A stretch of 64,000 nucleotides of DNA from Streptomyces sp. NRRL S-340. Its GTDB lineage: Bacteria > Actinomycetota > Actinomycetes > Streptomycetales > Streptomycetaceae. How positions within the stretch are numbered: position 1 is the stretch's first letter; each line of letters starts with the position of its first letter. A program made the translations under genes and the position numbers. Below the pieces are notes generated by a model. The model was not told where the DNA came from, did not search any database, and was given only the letters and a program-made list of their open reading frames with translations. The stretch spans positions 62,001-126,000 of the forward strand of contig NZ_JOIY01000017.1 in the NCBI RefSeq assembly GCF_000720185.1. Direction: 5' to 3'. Of this stretch, positions 1-8,667 are shown in pieces.

Positions 1-562
1 ACTGGAGCGGTTCCTGGACCGGGTGCCCAGCGATGTGCTGGTGGTGCTGGACGAGGCCTACCGCGAGTTCATCCGCGACCCCGAGGTGCCCGACGGCGCG
101 GTCCTGTACCGCGAGCGGCCCAACGTCTGCGTGCTGCGCACCTTCTCCAAGGCCTACGGTCTCGCCGGGCTGCGGGTGGGTTTCGCCATCGCCCACGAGC
201 CGGTCGCGGCGGCGCTGCGCAAGACCGCGGTGCCGTTCGGCGTGAGCCAGCTGGCACAGGAGGCGGCGATCGCCTCCCTGCGTGCCGAGGACGAGCTGCT
301 GGGCCGGGTCGGCTCGCTGGTGTGCGAGCGCACGCGCGTGGTCGACGCGCTGCGCGCCCAGGGCTGGACCGTCCCCGAGACGCAGGCCAACTTCGTGTGG
401 CTGCGGCTGGGGGAGCGCACCGTCGCCTTCGCCGAGGCCTGTGAGCGGGCGGGTGTGGTCGTGCGGCCGTTCCCGGGTGAGGGAGTGAGGGTGACCGTCG
501 CGGAGAGCGAGGCGAACGACATCTTCCTCAAGACGGCGGAGGCCTTCCACAAGGAGGGGTGA
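1..562 (+). CDS. HisC-like PLP aminotransferase, C-terminal part
   Basis: The frame is open from the window edge, so the N-terminal part lies outside. It carries the fold type I aminotransferase signature: DEAYREF followed by [14 protein letters not shown], where the SK lysine forms the PLP Schiff base. The small domain ends with [12 protein letters not shown], typical of histidinol-phosphate aminotransferase relatives. The HisC/Pat family transaminates histidinol phosphate or phenylpyruvate in the cytoplasm. Streptomyces have a separate hisC in the his operon, and no his gene is seen here, so this may be the aromatic-amino-acid paralogue (inference). It converges with the next gene; a hairpin lies between them. 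Confidence 0.85.
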   Translation, partial: LERFLDRVPSDVLVVLDEAYREFIRDPEVPDGAVLYRERPNVCVLRTFSKAYGLAGLRVGFAIAHEPVAAALRKTAVPFGVSQLAQEAAIASLRAEDELLGRVGSLVCERTRVVDALRAQGWTVPETQANFVWLRLGERTVAFAEACERAGVVVRPFPGEGVRVTVAESEANDIFLKTAEAFHKEG

Positions 563-641
563 GCACCTGCCACGGCGTGGACCCGTGCCCCGGCGTGAAC
601 CTCCCGCGGCGGCGCGAGCGCCCGGCCACGGCGCGAGCACG

Positions 642-663
642 CGGTCACGAGGTGTCGTGACCG
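642..663. terminator. hairpin between convergent genes
   Basis: A 9-bp inverted repeat, CGGTCACGA and TCGTGACCG, with a 4-base loop lies between the aminotransferase and the convergent small gene. It is probably a bidirectional terminator. No U-tract follows, which is usual in Streptomyces. Confidence 0.5.
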
Positions 664-754
664 GCACACCCATGGAGGGATGAGCGCTCCGTCCGGTCCT
701 GCAGGGCCTGTCCGGTGGCGCGGGTCTGCCGCGGCCGATCCGCCGGGCGGGCCC

Positions 755-1129
755 TCAGTCGTCCACCGGCTCCACGCGCACGGGGTCGCCGTCGCGGACC
801 GTCGAGAGGCGGCGGGGGTCGCCGTCGATCCGGCCGAGGACGTTGCACGGGCCGGCGAGACGGCATTCGTCGCCGTGCGAGATCGGCGTGGGCCCGTAGG
901 GGAGGGCCAGTGCGTCCCCGTCGGTCCAGAAGGCGACGGTGCCGGGTGCGACGACCTGCACAGCGTCGGTTTCACGTGGAACGCGGACGCCGGTGTCGAA
1001 GTAGACCTCCTCGCCCCAGGTGCGGGCGGTGGAGACGAGCGGCAGTTCCTCGGCGAGGGCCTGGGCGGTGGGGGTGTCGTCGAGGCGGGCGGTGAGCCGG
1101 CCTGCGGGCCAGGAGATCCGTATCTGCAT
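755..1129 (-). CDS. cyclophilin-like fold protein
   Basis: A 124-aa protein from the ATG at 1129; a TTG at 1138 is an alternative start. The sequence (MQIRISWPAGRL, then TWGEEVYFDTGV, TVAFWTDGDALALPYGPTP) matches small cyclophilin-like barrel proteins of the TM1367/PF04126 type. These have no proven isomerase activity and an unknown role. The family call is from recognition of the GEVYF and FW..G.ALA..FGPTP pattern. A one-mismatch ParB site lies inside the gene at 969-982. A 17-bp palindrome precedes the gene at 1139-1155. It is transcribed away from cydA. Confidence 0.65.
   Translation of the reverse strand: MQIRISWPAGRLTARLDDTPTAQALAEELPLVSTARTWGEEVYFDTGVRVPRETDAVQVVAPGTVAFWTDGDALALPYGPTPISHGDECRLAGPCNVLGRIDGDPRRLSTVRDGDPVRVEPVDD
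969..982. other. imperfect parS (ParB) site
   Basis: GTTTCACGTGGAAC differs from the Streptomyces parS core GTTTCACGTGAAAC at one position. It lies inside a coding sequence. Degenerate parS sites are tolerated by ParB with lower affinity. Confidence 0.5.
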
Positions 1130-1138
1130 GACCGGCAA

Positions 1139-1155
1139 TTCAACAAGTTGTTGAA
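1139..1155. promoter_or_regulatory. 17-bp palindrome, possible operator
   Basis: TTCAACAAGTTGTTGAA has two 8-bp arms around a central G, with a further GTTG repeat alongside. It sits just upstream of the minus-strand start at 1129 and is unusually AT-rich for its setting. It looks like an operator of a MarR- or LacI-type regulator for the cyclophilin-like gene; no such regulator is adjacent. Confidence 0.5.
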
Positions 1156-1239
1156 GTTGTTGCCAAGGGGCCGACGCGAAGGCGAAGGGGGGACCCCCGG
1201 TGCGGAACGGAAAATCGGTACGTCATAATTGCTTGTGAA

Positions 1240-1255
1240 TGTGAACGCGTTCACA
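1240..1255. promoter_or_regulatory. Rex operator (ROP) upstream of cydA
   Basis: TGTGAACGCGTTCACA is a perfect 16-bp palindrome matching the operator of the NADH/NAD+-sensing repressor Rex. Rex controls cydABCD in S. coelicolor. It lies about 85 bases before cydA, just downstream of a possible -10 element (CATAAT, 1224-1229), where a bound repressor would block the promoter. High NADH under oxygen limitation would therefore induce the operon. Confidence 0.9.
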
Positions 1256-1340
1256 AGCGCGTCCGATTGCTGCTGTGTTGCGTAGGACATAACAGGGCAA
1301 ACCGCCGCCGCGCGACCGGCGACGTAAGGAGAGTGACGAC

Positions 1341-2849
1341 GTGAACCTGGCTTTGGCGCCGGAGACACTGGCGCGCTGGCAGTTCGGCATCACGACCGTC
1401 TACCACTTCCTGTTCGTTCCCCTGACGATCTCCCTGGCCGCCCTGACGGCCGGGCTGCAGACGGCCTGGGTGCGGACGGAGAAGGAGAAGTACCTCAGAG
1501 CGACCAAGTTCTGGGGCAAGCTCTTCCTGATCAACATCGCCATGGGTGTGGTCACCGGCATCGTGCAGGAGTTCCAGTTCGGCATGAACTGGTCGGACTA
1601 CTCCCGCTTCGTCGGTGACATCTTCGGCGCCCCGCTCGCCTTCGAGGCGCTGATCGCGTTCTTCTTCGAGTCCACCTTCATCGGCCTGTGGATCTTCGGC
1701 TGGGACAAGCTGCCCAAGAAGATCCACCTGGCCTGCATCTGGATGGTCTCGCTCGGCACGATCCTGTCGGCGTACTTCATCCTCGCGGCCAACTCGTGGA
1801 TGCAGCACCCCGTCGGCTACCGGATCAACGAGGCCAAGGGGCGCGCCGAACTCACCGACTTCTGGGCCGTCCTGACCCAGAACACCGCGCTCACCCAGGC
1901 CTTCCACACGCTCTCCGCCGCCTTCCTCACCGGAGGCGCCTTCATGGTCGGCATCGCCGCCTACCACCTCGCCCGCAAGAAGCACGTGGGCGCGATGAAG
2001 ACGTCCCTGCGGCTCGGGCTGATCACCGTGGTCATCGCCGGCCTGCTCACCGCGATCAGCGGCGACACCCTCGGCAAGGTCATGTTCAAGCAGCAGCCGA
2101 TGAAGATGGCCGCCGCCGAGGCCCTGTGGGACGGCCAGAAGCCCGCCCCCTTCTCGATCTTCGCCTACGGCAACGTCGAGAAGGGCCACAACTCGGTCGC
2201 CATCGAGATACCCGGCCTGCTGTCCTTCCTCGCCGACGACAGCTTCAGCTCCTACGTCCCCGGCATCAACGACGTCAACAAGGCCGAGCAGCAGAAGTTC
2301 GGGCCCGGCGACTACCGGCCCAACATCCCGGTCACCTTCTGGGGCTTCCGGTGGATGATCGGGTTCGGCATGGCCTCCTTCGCCATCGGCCTGGCCGGAC
2401 TCTGGCTCACCCGCAAGAAGTTCATGCTGCCGCAGCATCTGCGGGTCGGCGACGACGAGGTACCGCATCTGGTGCTGTCCCGGAACAAGGCGCTCAGCCC
2501 GCAGCTGACCACGTGGTACTGGCGTATCGCCGTCTGGACCCTGGCCTTCCCCCTGATCGCCAACTCCTGGGGCTGGATCTTCACCGAGATGGGCCGTCAG
2601 CCGTGGGCCGTCTACGGCGTGCTGCAGACCCGGCACGCGGTCTCCCCCGGTGTCTCCCAGGGCGAGGTCATCACCTCCATGGCCGTCTTCACGACGCTGT
2701 ACGCCATCCTCGCCGTCGTCGAGGTCAAGCTGCTCGCCAAGTACGTCAAGGCGGGGCCGCCCGAGCTGACGGAGGCCGACCTCAATCCGCCCACGAAGAT
2801 CGGCGGCGACCACCGTGACGCCGACAAGCCGATGGCCTTCTCCTACTAG
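1341..2849 (+). CDS. cydA: cytochrome bd oxidase subunit I
   Basis: A 502-aa multi-pass membrane protein with a GTG start preceded by AAGGAGAG. It is the quinol-oxidising subunit of cytochrome bd, which reduces O2 to water without proton pumping. His22 in WQFGITTVYHFLFVPLTI is the conserved haem ligand. The QEFQFGMNWSDYSRFVGDIF segment carries the conserved acidic residues, QAFHTLSAAF holds the second conserved His, and FWGFRWMIGFGM holds the Met ligand of haem b558. The Q-loop (about residues 250-330) is short, as in the Gram-positive type. It is first in the operon with cydB and cydCD, behind the Rex operator. Confidence 0.97.
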   Translation: MNLALAPETLARWQFGITTVYHFLFVPLTISLAALTAGLQTAWVRTEKEKYLRATKFWGKLFLINIAMGVVTGIVQEFQFGMNWSDYSRFVGDIFGAPLAFEALIAFFFESTFIGLWIFGWDKLPKKIHLACIWMVSLGTILSAYFILAANSWMQHPVGYRINEAKGRAELTDFWAVLTQNTALTQAFHTLSAAFLTGGAFMVGIAAYHLARKKHVGAMKTSLRLGLITVVIAGLLTAISGDTLGKVMFKQQPMKMAAAEALWDGQKPAPFSIFAYGNVEKGHNSVAIEIPGLLSFLADDSFSSYVPGINDVNKAEQQKFGPGDYRPNIPVTFWGFRWMIGFGMASFAIGLAGLWLTRKKFMLPQHLRVGDDEVPHLVLSRNKALSPQLTTWYWRIAVWTLAFPLIANSWGWIFTEMGRQPWAVYGVLQTRHAVSPGVSQGEVITSMAVFTTLYAILAVVEVKLLAKYVKAGPPELTEADLNPPTKIGGDHRDADKPMAFSY

Positions 2850-2867
2850 GCCGAGGAAGGCACAGTC

Positions 2868-3872
2868 ATGGAACTCCACGACGTCTGGTTCGTCCTGATC
2901 GCCGTCCTGTGGACCGGCTACTTCTTCCTGGAGGGGTTCGACTTCGGGGTCGGTGTCCTCACCAAGCTGCTCGCCCGCGACCGGCCCGAGCGGCGGGTGC
3001 TGATCAACACGATCGGCCCCGTCTGGGACGGCAACGAGGTCTGGCTGCTCTCCGCGGGCGGCGCCACGTTCGCAGCCTTCCCCGAGTGGTACGCCACACT
3101 GTTCTCCGGCTTCTACCTGCCCCTGCTCGTGATCCTCGTCTGCCTCATCGTGCGCGGTGTCGCCTTCGAGTACCGGGCCAAGCGGCCGGAGGAGAACTGG
3201 CAGCGCAACTGGGAACACGCGATCTTCTGGTGCTCGCTGATCCCCGCCTTCCTGTGGGGCGTGGCCTTCGGCAACATCGTGCACGGCGTCAAGATCGACC
3301 GGAACCTCGAGTACGCCGGCAGCCTGGGTGACCTGCTCAACCCGTACGCGCTGCTCGGCGGACTGGTCACCCTGACGCTGTTCACCTTCCACGGCGCGGT
3401 GTTCACGGCGCTGAAGACCGTCGGTGAGATCCGGGAGCGGGCACGCAGGATGGCCCTGCGGGTGGGTCTGGTGACGGCCGTCGCGTCCCTCGCCTTCCTG
3501 CTCTGGACGCAGGCCGACACCGGGAACGCCCGGAGCCTGGTGGCCCTGGTCGTCGCGGTCGTCGCGCTGGTCGCCGCGCTGGTGGCCAACCAGGCCGGTC
3601 GTGAGGGATGGTCCTTCGCCCTGTCCGGCGTCACCGTCGTGGCCGCCGTGGCGATGCTGTTCCTGTCGCTGTTCCCGAACGTCATGCCGTCCACGCTGAA
3701 CGGGGACTGGAGCCTGACGGTCACCAACGCCTCCTCCAGCCCCTACACCCTGAAGATCATGACGTGGTGTGCGGGGATCGCCACACCGATCGTCCTGCTC
3801 TACCAGGGATGGACGTACTGGGTCTTCCGCAAGCGGATCGGCACCCAGCACCTCGCCGAAGCCGCGCACTGA
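2868..3872 (+). CDS. cydB: cytochrome bd oxidase subunit II
   Basis: A 334-aa membrane protein starting 18 bases after cydA, with a GAGGAAG ribosome binding site. The N-terminus MELHDVWFVLIAVLWTGYFF then LEGFDFGVG is the CydB signature, and WDGNEVWLLSAGGATFAAFP is also conserved. CydB pairs with CydA to form the oxidase; it binds no haem in the Gram-positive type and stabilises the complex. The stop codon is followed within 10 bases by a long palindrome centred on parS. Confidence 0.97.
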   Translation: MELHDVWFVLIAVLWTGYFFLEGFDFGVGVLTKLLARDRPERRVLINTIGPVWDGNEVWLLSAGGATFAAFPEWYATLFSGFYLPLLVILVCLIVRGVAFEYRAKRPEENWQRNWEHAIFWCSLIPAFLWGVAFGNIVHGVKIDRNLEYAGSLGDLLNPYALLGGLVTLTLFTFHGAVFTALKTVGEIRERARRMALRVGLVTAVASLAFLLWTQADTGNARSLVALVVAVVALVAALVANQAGREGWSFALSGVTVVAAVAMLFLSLFPNVMPSTLNGDWSLTVTNASSSPYTLKIMTWCAGIATPIVLLYQGWTYWVFRKRIGTQHLAEAAH

Positions 3873-3878
3873 GTCCGG

Positions 3879-3912
3879 CGAGGGGTGTGTTTCACGTGAA
3901 ACACACCCCTCG
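3879..3912. other. parS site inside a 34-bp perfect palindrome
   Basis: The core TGTTTCACGTGAAACA (3888-3903) is a perfect Streptomyces parS. Symmetry continues without a mismatch to 3879 and 3912, giving 17-bp arms. The site lies between cydB and cydCD. As RNA it could fold into a strong hairpin that partly separates expression of cydAB from cydCD. ParB loading here would help segregate the oriC region. Confidence 0.88.
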
Positions 3913-3924
3913 GGACCGAAGGGC

Positions 3925-6900
3925 ATGTTTCACGTGAAACCGATCGATCCGCGTCTTCTTCGCTACGCCCGGGCCACCCGGTTCTTCCTGGCGGCCGTCA
4001 TCGGCCTCGGGGCCCTGGGCGCCGGACTCGTCGTCGCGCAGGCCATGCTCATCGCCGAGGTGGTGGTCGGCGCCTTCCAGCACCGGATGCCGGTCAGTGA
4101 ACTGCGCACGCCGCTTCTGCTGCTGGTGGCCGTCGCCGGCGGCCGGGCGCTGGTCTCCTGGCTCACCGAACTGGCGGCGCACCGGGCGAGCGCCGCGGTG
4201 AAGTCCGAGCTGCGCGGGCGCCTGCTCGCCCGCGCGGTGGCGCTGGGCCCCGGCTGGCTCGGCGAACAGCGGACCGGCTCGCTGGTCGCGCTGGCCACAC
4301 GCGGCATCGACGCCCTGGACGACTACTTCTCGCGCTGTCTGCCGCAGCTCGGCCTCGCGGTCGTCGTCCCGGTGGCGGTGCTGGCCAGGATCGTCACGGA
4401 GGACTGGGTCTCGGCGGCCGTCATCGTCGGGACGCTGCCCCTCATCCCCGTCTTCATGATGCTGATCGGGTGGGCCACCCAGTCCCGCATGGACCGCCAG
4501 TGGCGGCTGCTGTCCCGCCTCTCGGGCCACTTCCTCGACGTCGTGGCCGGCCTGCCGACCCTGAAGGTGTTCGGCCGCGCCAAGGCGCAGGCGGAGTCGA
4601 TCAGGCGCATCACGGACGAGTACCGGCGGGCGACCCTGCGCACGCTGCGGATCGCGTTCCTGTCCTCCTTCGCGCTGGAGCTGCTCTCCACGCTCTCGGT
4701 GGCCCTGGTGGCCGTGACGATCGGCATGCGGCTGGTCAGCGGCGGCATGGACCTCTACACCGGCCTCGTCATCCTCGTGCTCGCCCCCGAGGCCTACCTG
4801 CCGCTGCGCCAGGTGGGAGCGCAGTACCACGCGGCTGCCGAGGGACTGGCGGCGGCCGAGGAGATCTTCGATGTGCTGCAGACACCGGTTCCCCGGTCCG
4901 GTACGGCGGCCGTTCCCGCCGGGGCCCTCGCCTTCGAGGGCGTGAGCGTCCGCTACCCGGGACGGTCGGCGGACGCCGTGTCCGACGTGACCTTCGCCGT
5001 GCGGCCGGGGGAGACCGTGGCGCTCGTCGGTCCGAGCGGCGCCGGCAAGTCGACGCTGCTGAACGTCCTGCTCGGCTTCCTGCACCCCACCACGGGCCAC
5101 GTATGTGTCGGAGGAACCGACCTGCTCGACATCGATCCGGAACAGTGGCGGTCACGCATCGCCTGGGTGCCGCAGCGGCCCCACCTGTACGCCGGGACGA
5201 TCGCCGAGAACGTCCGTCTGGCCCGGCCCGGCGCGGACGACGCGGCGGTCCGCGCGGCGCTGGCCGACGCCGGAGCGCTCGGCTTCGTCGACGCTCTGCC
5301 CGACGGGACGCGGACCGTGCTCGGCGAGGACGGCGCGGGTCTGTCGGCGGGACAGCGGCAGCGGCTCGCGCTGGCCCGGGCCTTCCTCGCCGACCGCCCC
5401 GTCCTGCTGCTCGACGAGCCGACGGCGGCTCTGGACGGGGCGACCGAGGCCGAGATCGTGGAGGCGGTGCGCCGGCTGTCCGCCGGACGCACCGTGCTGC
5501 TCGTGGTGCACCGCCCCGCACTGCTCGACGTCGCGGACCGGGTGGTGCGGCTGGAGGACACCGAGGCGCGGGAACGGACGAGCACGGCGGTGGCGACCGG
5601 CCCCGGCCGGCCCGCAGAAACGGGCCCGCGGCCGGCCGAAGCCCCGGCACCCCTGGACGCCCCCGCGTCCGCGCCGGCAGCGGGCGCGGTCCTCGCACGG
5701 GTCCGGGCGACGGCGGGCCGCCGACGCGCCCGTCTCGCCCTCGCGCTGCTGCTGGGCAGCCTCGCGCTCGGCAGCGCCGTCGGTCTGATGGCCACCTCGG
5801 GATGGCTCATCTCGCGCGCCTCCCAGCATCCGCCCGTGCTCTACCTGATGGTGGCCGTCACCGCGACCCGCGCCTTCGGCATCGGCCGGGCCGTCTTCCG
5901 CTACGCCGAGCGGCTGGTGTCGCACGACGCGGTGCTGCGGATGCTCGCCGACACCCGCGTCGCCGTCTACCGGAGGCTGGAGCGGCTCGCACCCGCCGGG
6001 CTGCGCCGGACACGCCGGGGCGATCTGCTCACACGGCTGGTCGCCGACGTGGACGCCCTGCAGGACTACTGGCTGCGCTGGCTGCTGCCCGCCGGTGCCG
6101 CCGTGACCGTCTCCGTCGCGTCCGTGGCCTTCACGGCCTGGCTGCTGCCCGAGGCCGGGGCGGTCCTCGCCGCGGGACTGCTGCTGGCCGGGGCGGGTGT
6201 CCCGCTGGTCACCGCTTCCGTGGCGCGCCGGGCCGAGCAGCGGCTCGCCCCCGCACGCGGTGCCCTGGCCACACGGGTGACCGATCTGCTCACGGGGACC
6301 GCCGAGCTGACGGTCGCCGGTGCGTTGCCGGCGCGCAGCGCCGAGACCCGCCGCGCCGACACCGTACTGACCCGGATCGCCTCGCGTGCCGCGACCGCGA
6401 CCGCGCTCGGCGACGGGCTCACCGCGCTCGTCTCGGGGCTGACCGTGGCGGCCGCCGCGCTCGTCGGCGCCCAAGCGGTGGCCGGCGGACGGCTGGGCGG
6501 GGTGGCCATGGCCGTCGTCGTCCTCACCCCGCTGGCCGCCTTCGAGGCGGTCCTCGGCATGCCGCTCGCCGCGCAGTACCGGCAGCGCGTGCGGCGCAGC
6601 GCCGAGCGCGTGTACGAGATCCTGGACGCGCCCGAGCCGGTGCGCGAGCCGGAGGCGCCGCGGCCCACGCCCGAGACCCCCTTCCCGCTCACCGTCCGGC
6701 ACCTCACGGCCCGCCACCCGGGGCAGGACAGGGACGCGCTCGCCGGGCTTGACCTCACCCTGGAGGAGGGGCGCAGGGTCGCCGTCGTCGGACCGTCCGG
6801 GGCCGGCAAGTCGACGCTCGCGCAGGTCCTGCTGCGGTTCCTCGACCCGCGGGCGGGGGTCTACAGCATCGGCGGGACCGACGCGTGCGCCCTCGACGGC

Positions 6901-7431
6901 GACGCTGTACGGCGGTGGGTGGGGCTGTGCGCCCAGGACGCGCACCTCTTCGACAGTTCGGTGCGGGAGAACCTCCTGCTCGCGAAGAAGGACGCGAGCG
7001 AGTCGGAGCTGCGGGACGCGCTCGGGCGCGCCCGGCTGCTGGACTGGGCCTGCAGTCTGCCCGACGGCCTCGACACCCTCGTCGGGGAGCACGGTGCGCG
7101 GCTGTCCGGGGGCCAGCGGCAGCGGCTGGCACTGGCCCGTGCGCTGCTCGCCGACTTCCCCGTCCTCGTCCTCGACGAGCCGGCCGAGCATCTCGACCTG
7201 CCGACCGCCGACGCGCTCACCGCCGATCTGCTGAGGGCCACCGAGGGCCGTACGACGTTGCTCATCACACACCGTCTGGCCGGGCTGGAGGCGGTGGACG
7301 AGGTGATCGTGCTGGACGGGGGCCGGGTGGTCCAGCGCGGCCCGTACGCGGAACTGGCCGCGCTGCCGGGCCCGCTGCGGCGGATGGCCGAGCGGGAGAC
7401 GGCGGCGGAGCTGCTGGTGGGGGCGCGCTAG
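3925..7431 (+). CDS. cydCD: fused CydD-CydC ABC transporter
   Basis: A 1168-aa fusion of the two half-transporters that E. coli encodes separately as CydD and CydC (together about the same length). It exports cysteine/glutathione-type thiols and is needed to assemble cytochrome bd. The first half has membrane segments to about residue 310, then a Walker A GPSGAGKS at 369-376 and signature LSAGQRQR. A Pro/Ala linker (about 550-590) follows. The second membrane domain (about 600-870) leads to a second GPSGAGKS at 956-963 and LSGGQRQR. The chosen ATG encodes MFHVKP, so the start codon region is itself a parS site. No clear Shine-Dalgarno sequence is seen beyond GAAGGGC. Confidence 0.93.
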   Translation: MFHVKPIDPRLLRYARATRFFLAAVIGLGALGAGLVVAQAMLIAEVVVGAFQHRMPVSELRTPLLLLVAVAGGRALVSWLTELAAHRASAAVKSELRGRLLARAVALGPGWLGEQRTGSLVALATRGIDALDDYFSRCLPQLGLAVVVPVAVLARIVTEDWVSAAVIVGTLPLIPVFMMLIGWATQSRMDRQWRLLSRLSGHFLDVVAGLPTLKVFGRAKAQAESIRRITDEYRRATLRTLRIAFLSSFALELLSTLSVALVAVTIGMRLVSGGMDLYTGLVILVLAPEAYLPLRQVGAQYHAAAEGLAAAEEIFDVLQTPVPRSGTAAVPAGALAFEGVSVRYPGRSADAVSDVTFAVRPGETVALVGPSGAGKSTLLNVLLGFLHPTTGHVCVGGTDLLDIDPEQWRSRIAWVPQRPHLYAGTIAENVRLARPGADDAAVRAALADAGALGFVDALPDGTRTVLGEDGAGLSAGQRQRLALARAFLADRPVLLLDEPTAALDGATEAEIVEAVRRLSAGRTVLLVVHRPALLDVADRVVRLEDTEARERTSTAVATGPGRPAETGPRPAEAPAPLDAPASAPAAGAVLARVRATAGRRRARLALALLLGSLALGSAVGLMATSGWLISRASQHPPVLYLMVAVTATRAFGIGRAVFRYAERLVSHDAVLRMLADTRVAVYRRLERLAPAGLRRTRRGDLLTRLVADVDALQDYWLRWLLPAGAAVTVSVASVAFTAWLLPEAGAVLAAGLLLAGAGVPLVTASVARRAEQRLAPARGALATRVTDLLTGTAELTVAGALPARSAETRRADTVLTRIASRAATATALGDGLTALVSGLTVAAAALVGAQAVAGGRLGGVAMAVVVLTPLAAFEAVLGMPLAAQYRQRVRRSAERVYEILDAPEPVREPEAPRPTPETPFPLTVRHLTARHPGQDRDALAGLDLTLEEGRRVAVVGPSGAGKSTLAQVLLRFLDPRAGVYSIGGTDACALDGDAVRRWVGLCAQDAHLFDSSVRENLLLAKKDASESELRDALGRARLLDWACSLPDGLDTLVGEHGARLSGGQRQRLALARALLADFPVLVLDEPAEHLDLPTADALTADLLRATEGRTTLLITHRLAGLEAVDEVIVLDGGRVVQRGPYAELAALPGPLRRMAERETAAELLVGAR
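3927..3940. other. parS (ParB) site at the cydCD start
   Basis: GTTTCACGTGAAAC, a perfect 14-bp parS core, overlaps the third base of the cydCD ATG and codes for residues 1-5. Its centre is 38 bp from the preceding parS, so the two form a tandem pair. Confidence 0.88.
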
Positions 7432-7464
7432 GGGCTGTCGTCCGGATCAGGCCGGATCGGGGGG

Positions 7465-7486
7465 TGCCGGGCTCGCGAGCCCGGCA
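7465..7486. terminator. terminator palindrome after cydCD
   Basis: A perfect 22-bp palindrome (arms TGCCGGGCTCG and CGAGCCCGGCA, with no loop as written) lies 33 bases after cydCD. It probably ends the cyd operon, and perhaps also the convergent HAD gene. Nothing else is recognised from 7487 to 7691. Confidence 0.65.
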
Positions 7487-7691
7487 TGCTCCCGCAGGAG
7501 GGGACCCGGGGCCCAGCCGGTCAGGGCCCGTGGGGCGCGTCGGGCGCCTCGGGACACGCCAGGCCGCTGAGGCCACGTCGGGTTCCGGCCGCTCCGGGCC
7601 GCTCCGGTCCGCGCCGCGGACGGCCCGGTGCCCGTCGGCACGGCGTCACTGCGGGGCCCCGCTGTCCCGGCGGGTCAGGCGTGCGCCGCTG

Positions 7692-8618
7692 TCACCGCCG
7701 CTGTTCGAGGATCCGTTCGATCACCAGCGCCACGCCGTCCTCGTTGTTGGCCGCGGTCCGGCCGGTCGCCGCGGCGACGGCGTCCGGGTGCGCGTTGCCC
7801 ATGGCGTACGACCGGCCGGCCCAGGTGAGCATCTCGATGTCGTTGGGCATGTCGCCGAAGGCGACGACCTCCTCCCGCGAGATGCCGCGTTCGGCGCAGG
7901 CCAGGGCGAGCGTGCTGGCCTTGGAGACGCCCGGGCCGCTGATCTCCAGCAGGGCGCTGGGACTGGAGCGGGTGATGGTGGCGCGTTCCGCGACGGCGAG
8001 CCGGGCCAGGGTGAGGAAGCCGTCGGGTTCCATCGTGGGGTGGGCGGCGAGGATCTTGAGGATCGGCTGGCCGGCGGCGGCGCCTCCCGGGGCCAGCAGG
8101 TCCTCCACGGGCGCCAGCGTGTCCGGTGCCTCCATGAGCAGCTTCGGATAGTCCGGCTCCTGGTGGAACCCGTACGTCTGCTCGATGGCGTACGCCGTCC
8201 CGGGCGCCGCCTCGCGCAGCAGCCGTACGGTGTCCAGAGCGTTCTCCAGGGCGAGGTCGCGCACCTTCACGAACCGGTGGGCGCCGGGGCCGCCGTGCAG
8301 GTCGACCACGGCCGCTCCGTTGCCGCAGATCGCGAGGCCGTGACCGTGCACGTGGTCACTGACGACGTCCATCCAGCGGGCGGGCCGGCCGGTGACGAAG
8401 AAGACCTCGATGCCTGCCTCCTCGGCGGCGGCGAGAGCGGCGACCGTGCGTGCGGAGACCGACTTGTCGTCGTGCAGCAACGTTCCGTCAAGATCGGTGG
8501 CGATCAGCCGCGGCGGGACGGCGGGTGCGCCTCCCCGGGCGCGCGAGGTCGTGAGCTGGGAAGAGGCCGGGGGCTCGGGCTGTCTCGTCGCTGAGGTCAC
8601 CGGCTCATTGTCCCGCAT
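7692..8618 (-). CDS. Cof-type HAD hydrolase
   Basis: A 308-aa cytoplasmic phosphatase of HAD subfamily IIB. Motif I is [14 protein letters not shown] (two catalytic Asp), motif II is VFFVTGRP, motif III includes the conserved Lys of SKAS, and motif IV is [14 protein letters not shown]. These enzymes dephosphorylate sugar phosphates or cofactor phosphates such as FMN or PLP; the substrate cannot be read from sequence. The ATG at 8618 is chosen, and a GTG at 8600 is possible. The first 40 residues are Pro/Ala-rich and probably unstructured. A close paralogue lies at 17108-17944. Confidence 0.85.
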   Translation of the reverse strand: MRDNEPVTSATRQPEPPASSQLTTSRARGGAPAVPPRLIATDLDGTLLHDDKSVSARTVAALAAAEEAGIEVFFVTGRPARWMDVVSDHVHGHGLAICGNGAAVVDLHGGPGAHRFVKVRDLALENALDTVRLLREAAPGTAYAIEQTYGFHQEPDYPKLLMEAPDTLAPVEDLLAPGGAAAGQPILKILAAHPTMEPDGFLTLARLAVAERATITRSSPSALLEISGPGVSKASTLALACAERGISREEVVAFGDMPNDIEMLTWAGRSYAMGNAHPDAVAAATGRTAANNEDGVALVIERILEQRR

Positions 8619-8667
8619 ATGCCCGCACGCCCGTGCGGGACTGCGCACATCTGAGACGTCGCCTCCG

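Noticed and set aside
1251..3926. 891-codon minus-strand open frame across cydA-cydB
   Set aside because: Antisense shadow of well-identified cyd genes; no recognisable domain.
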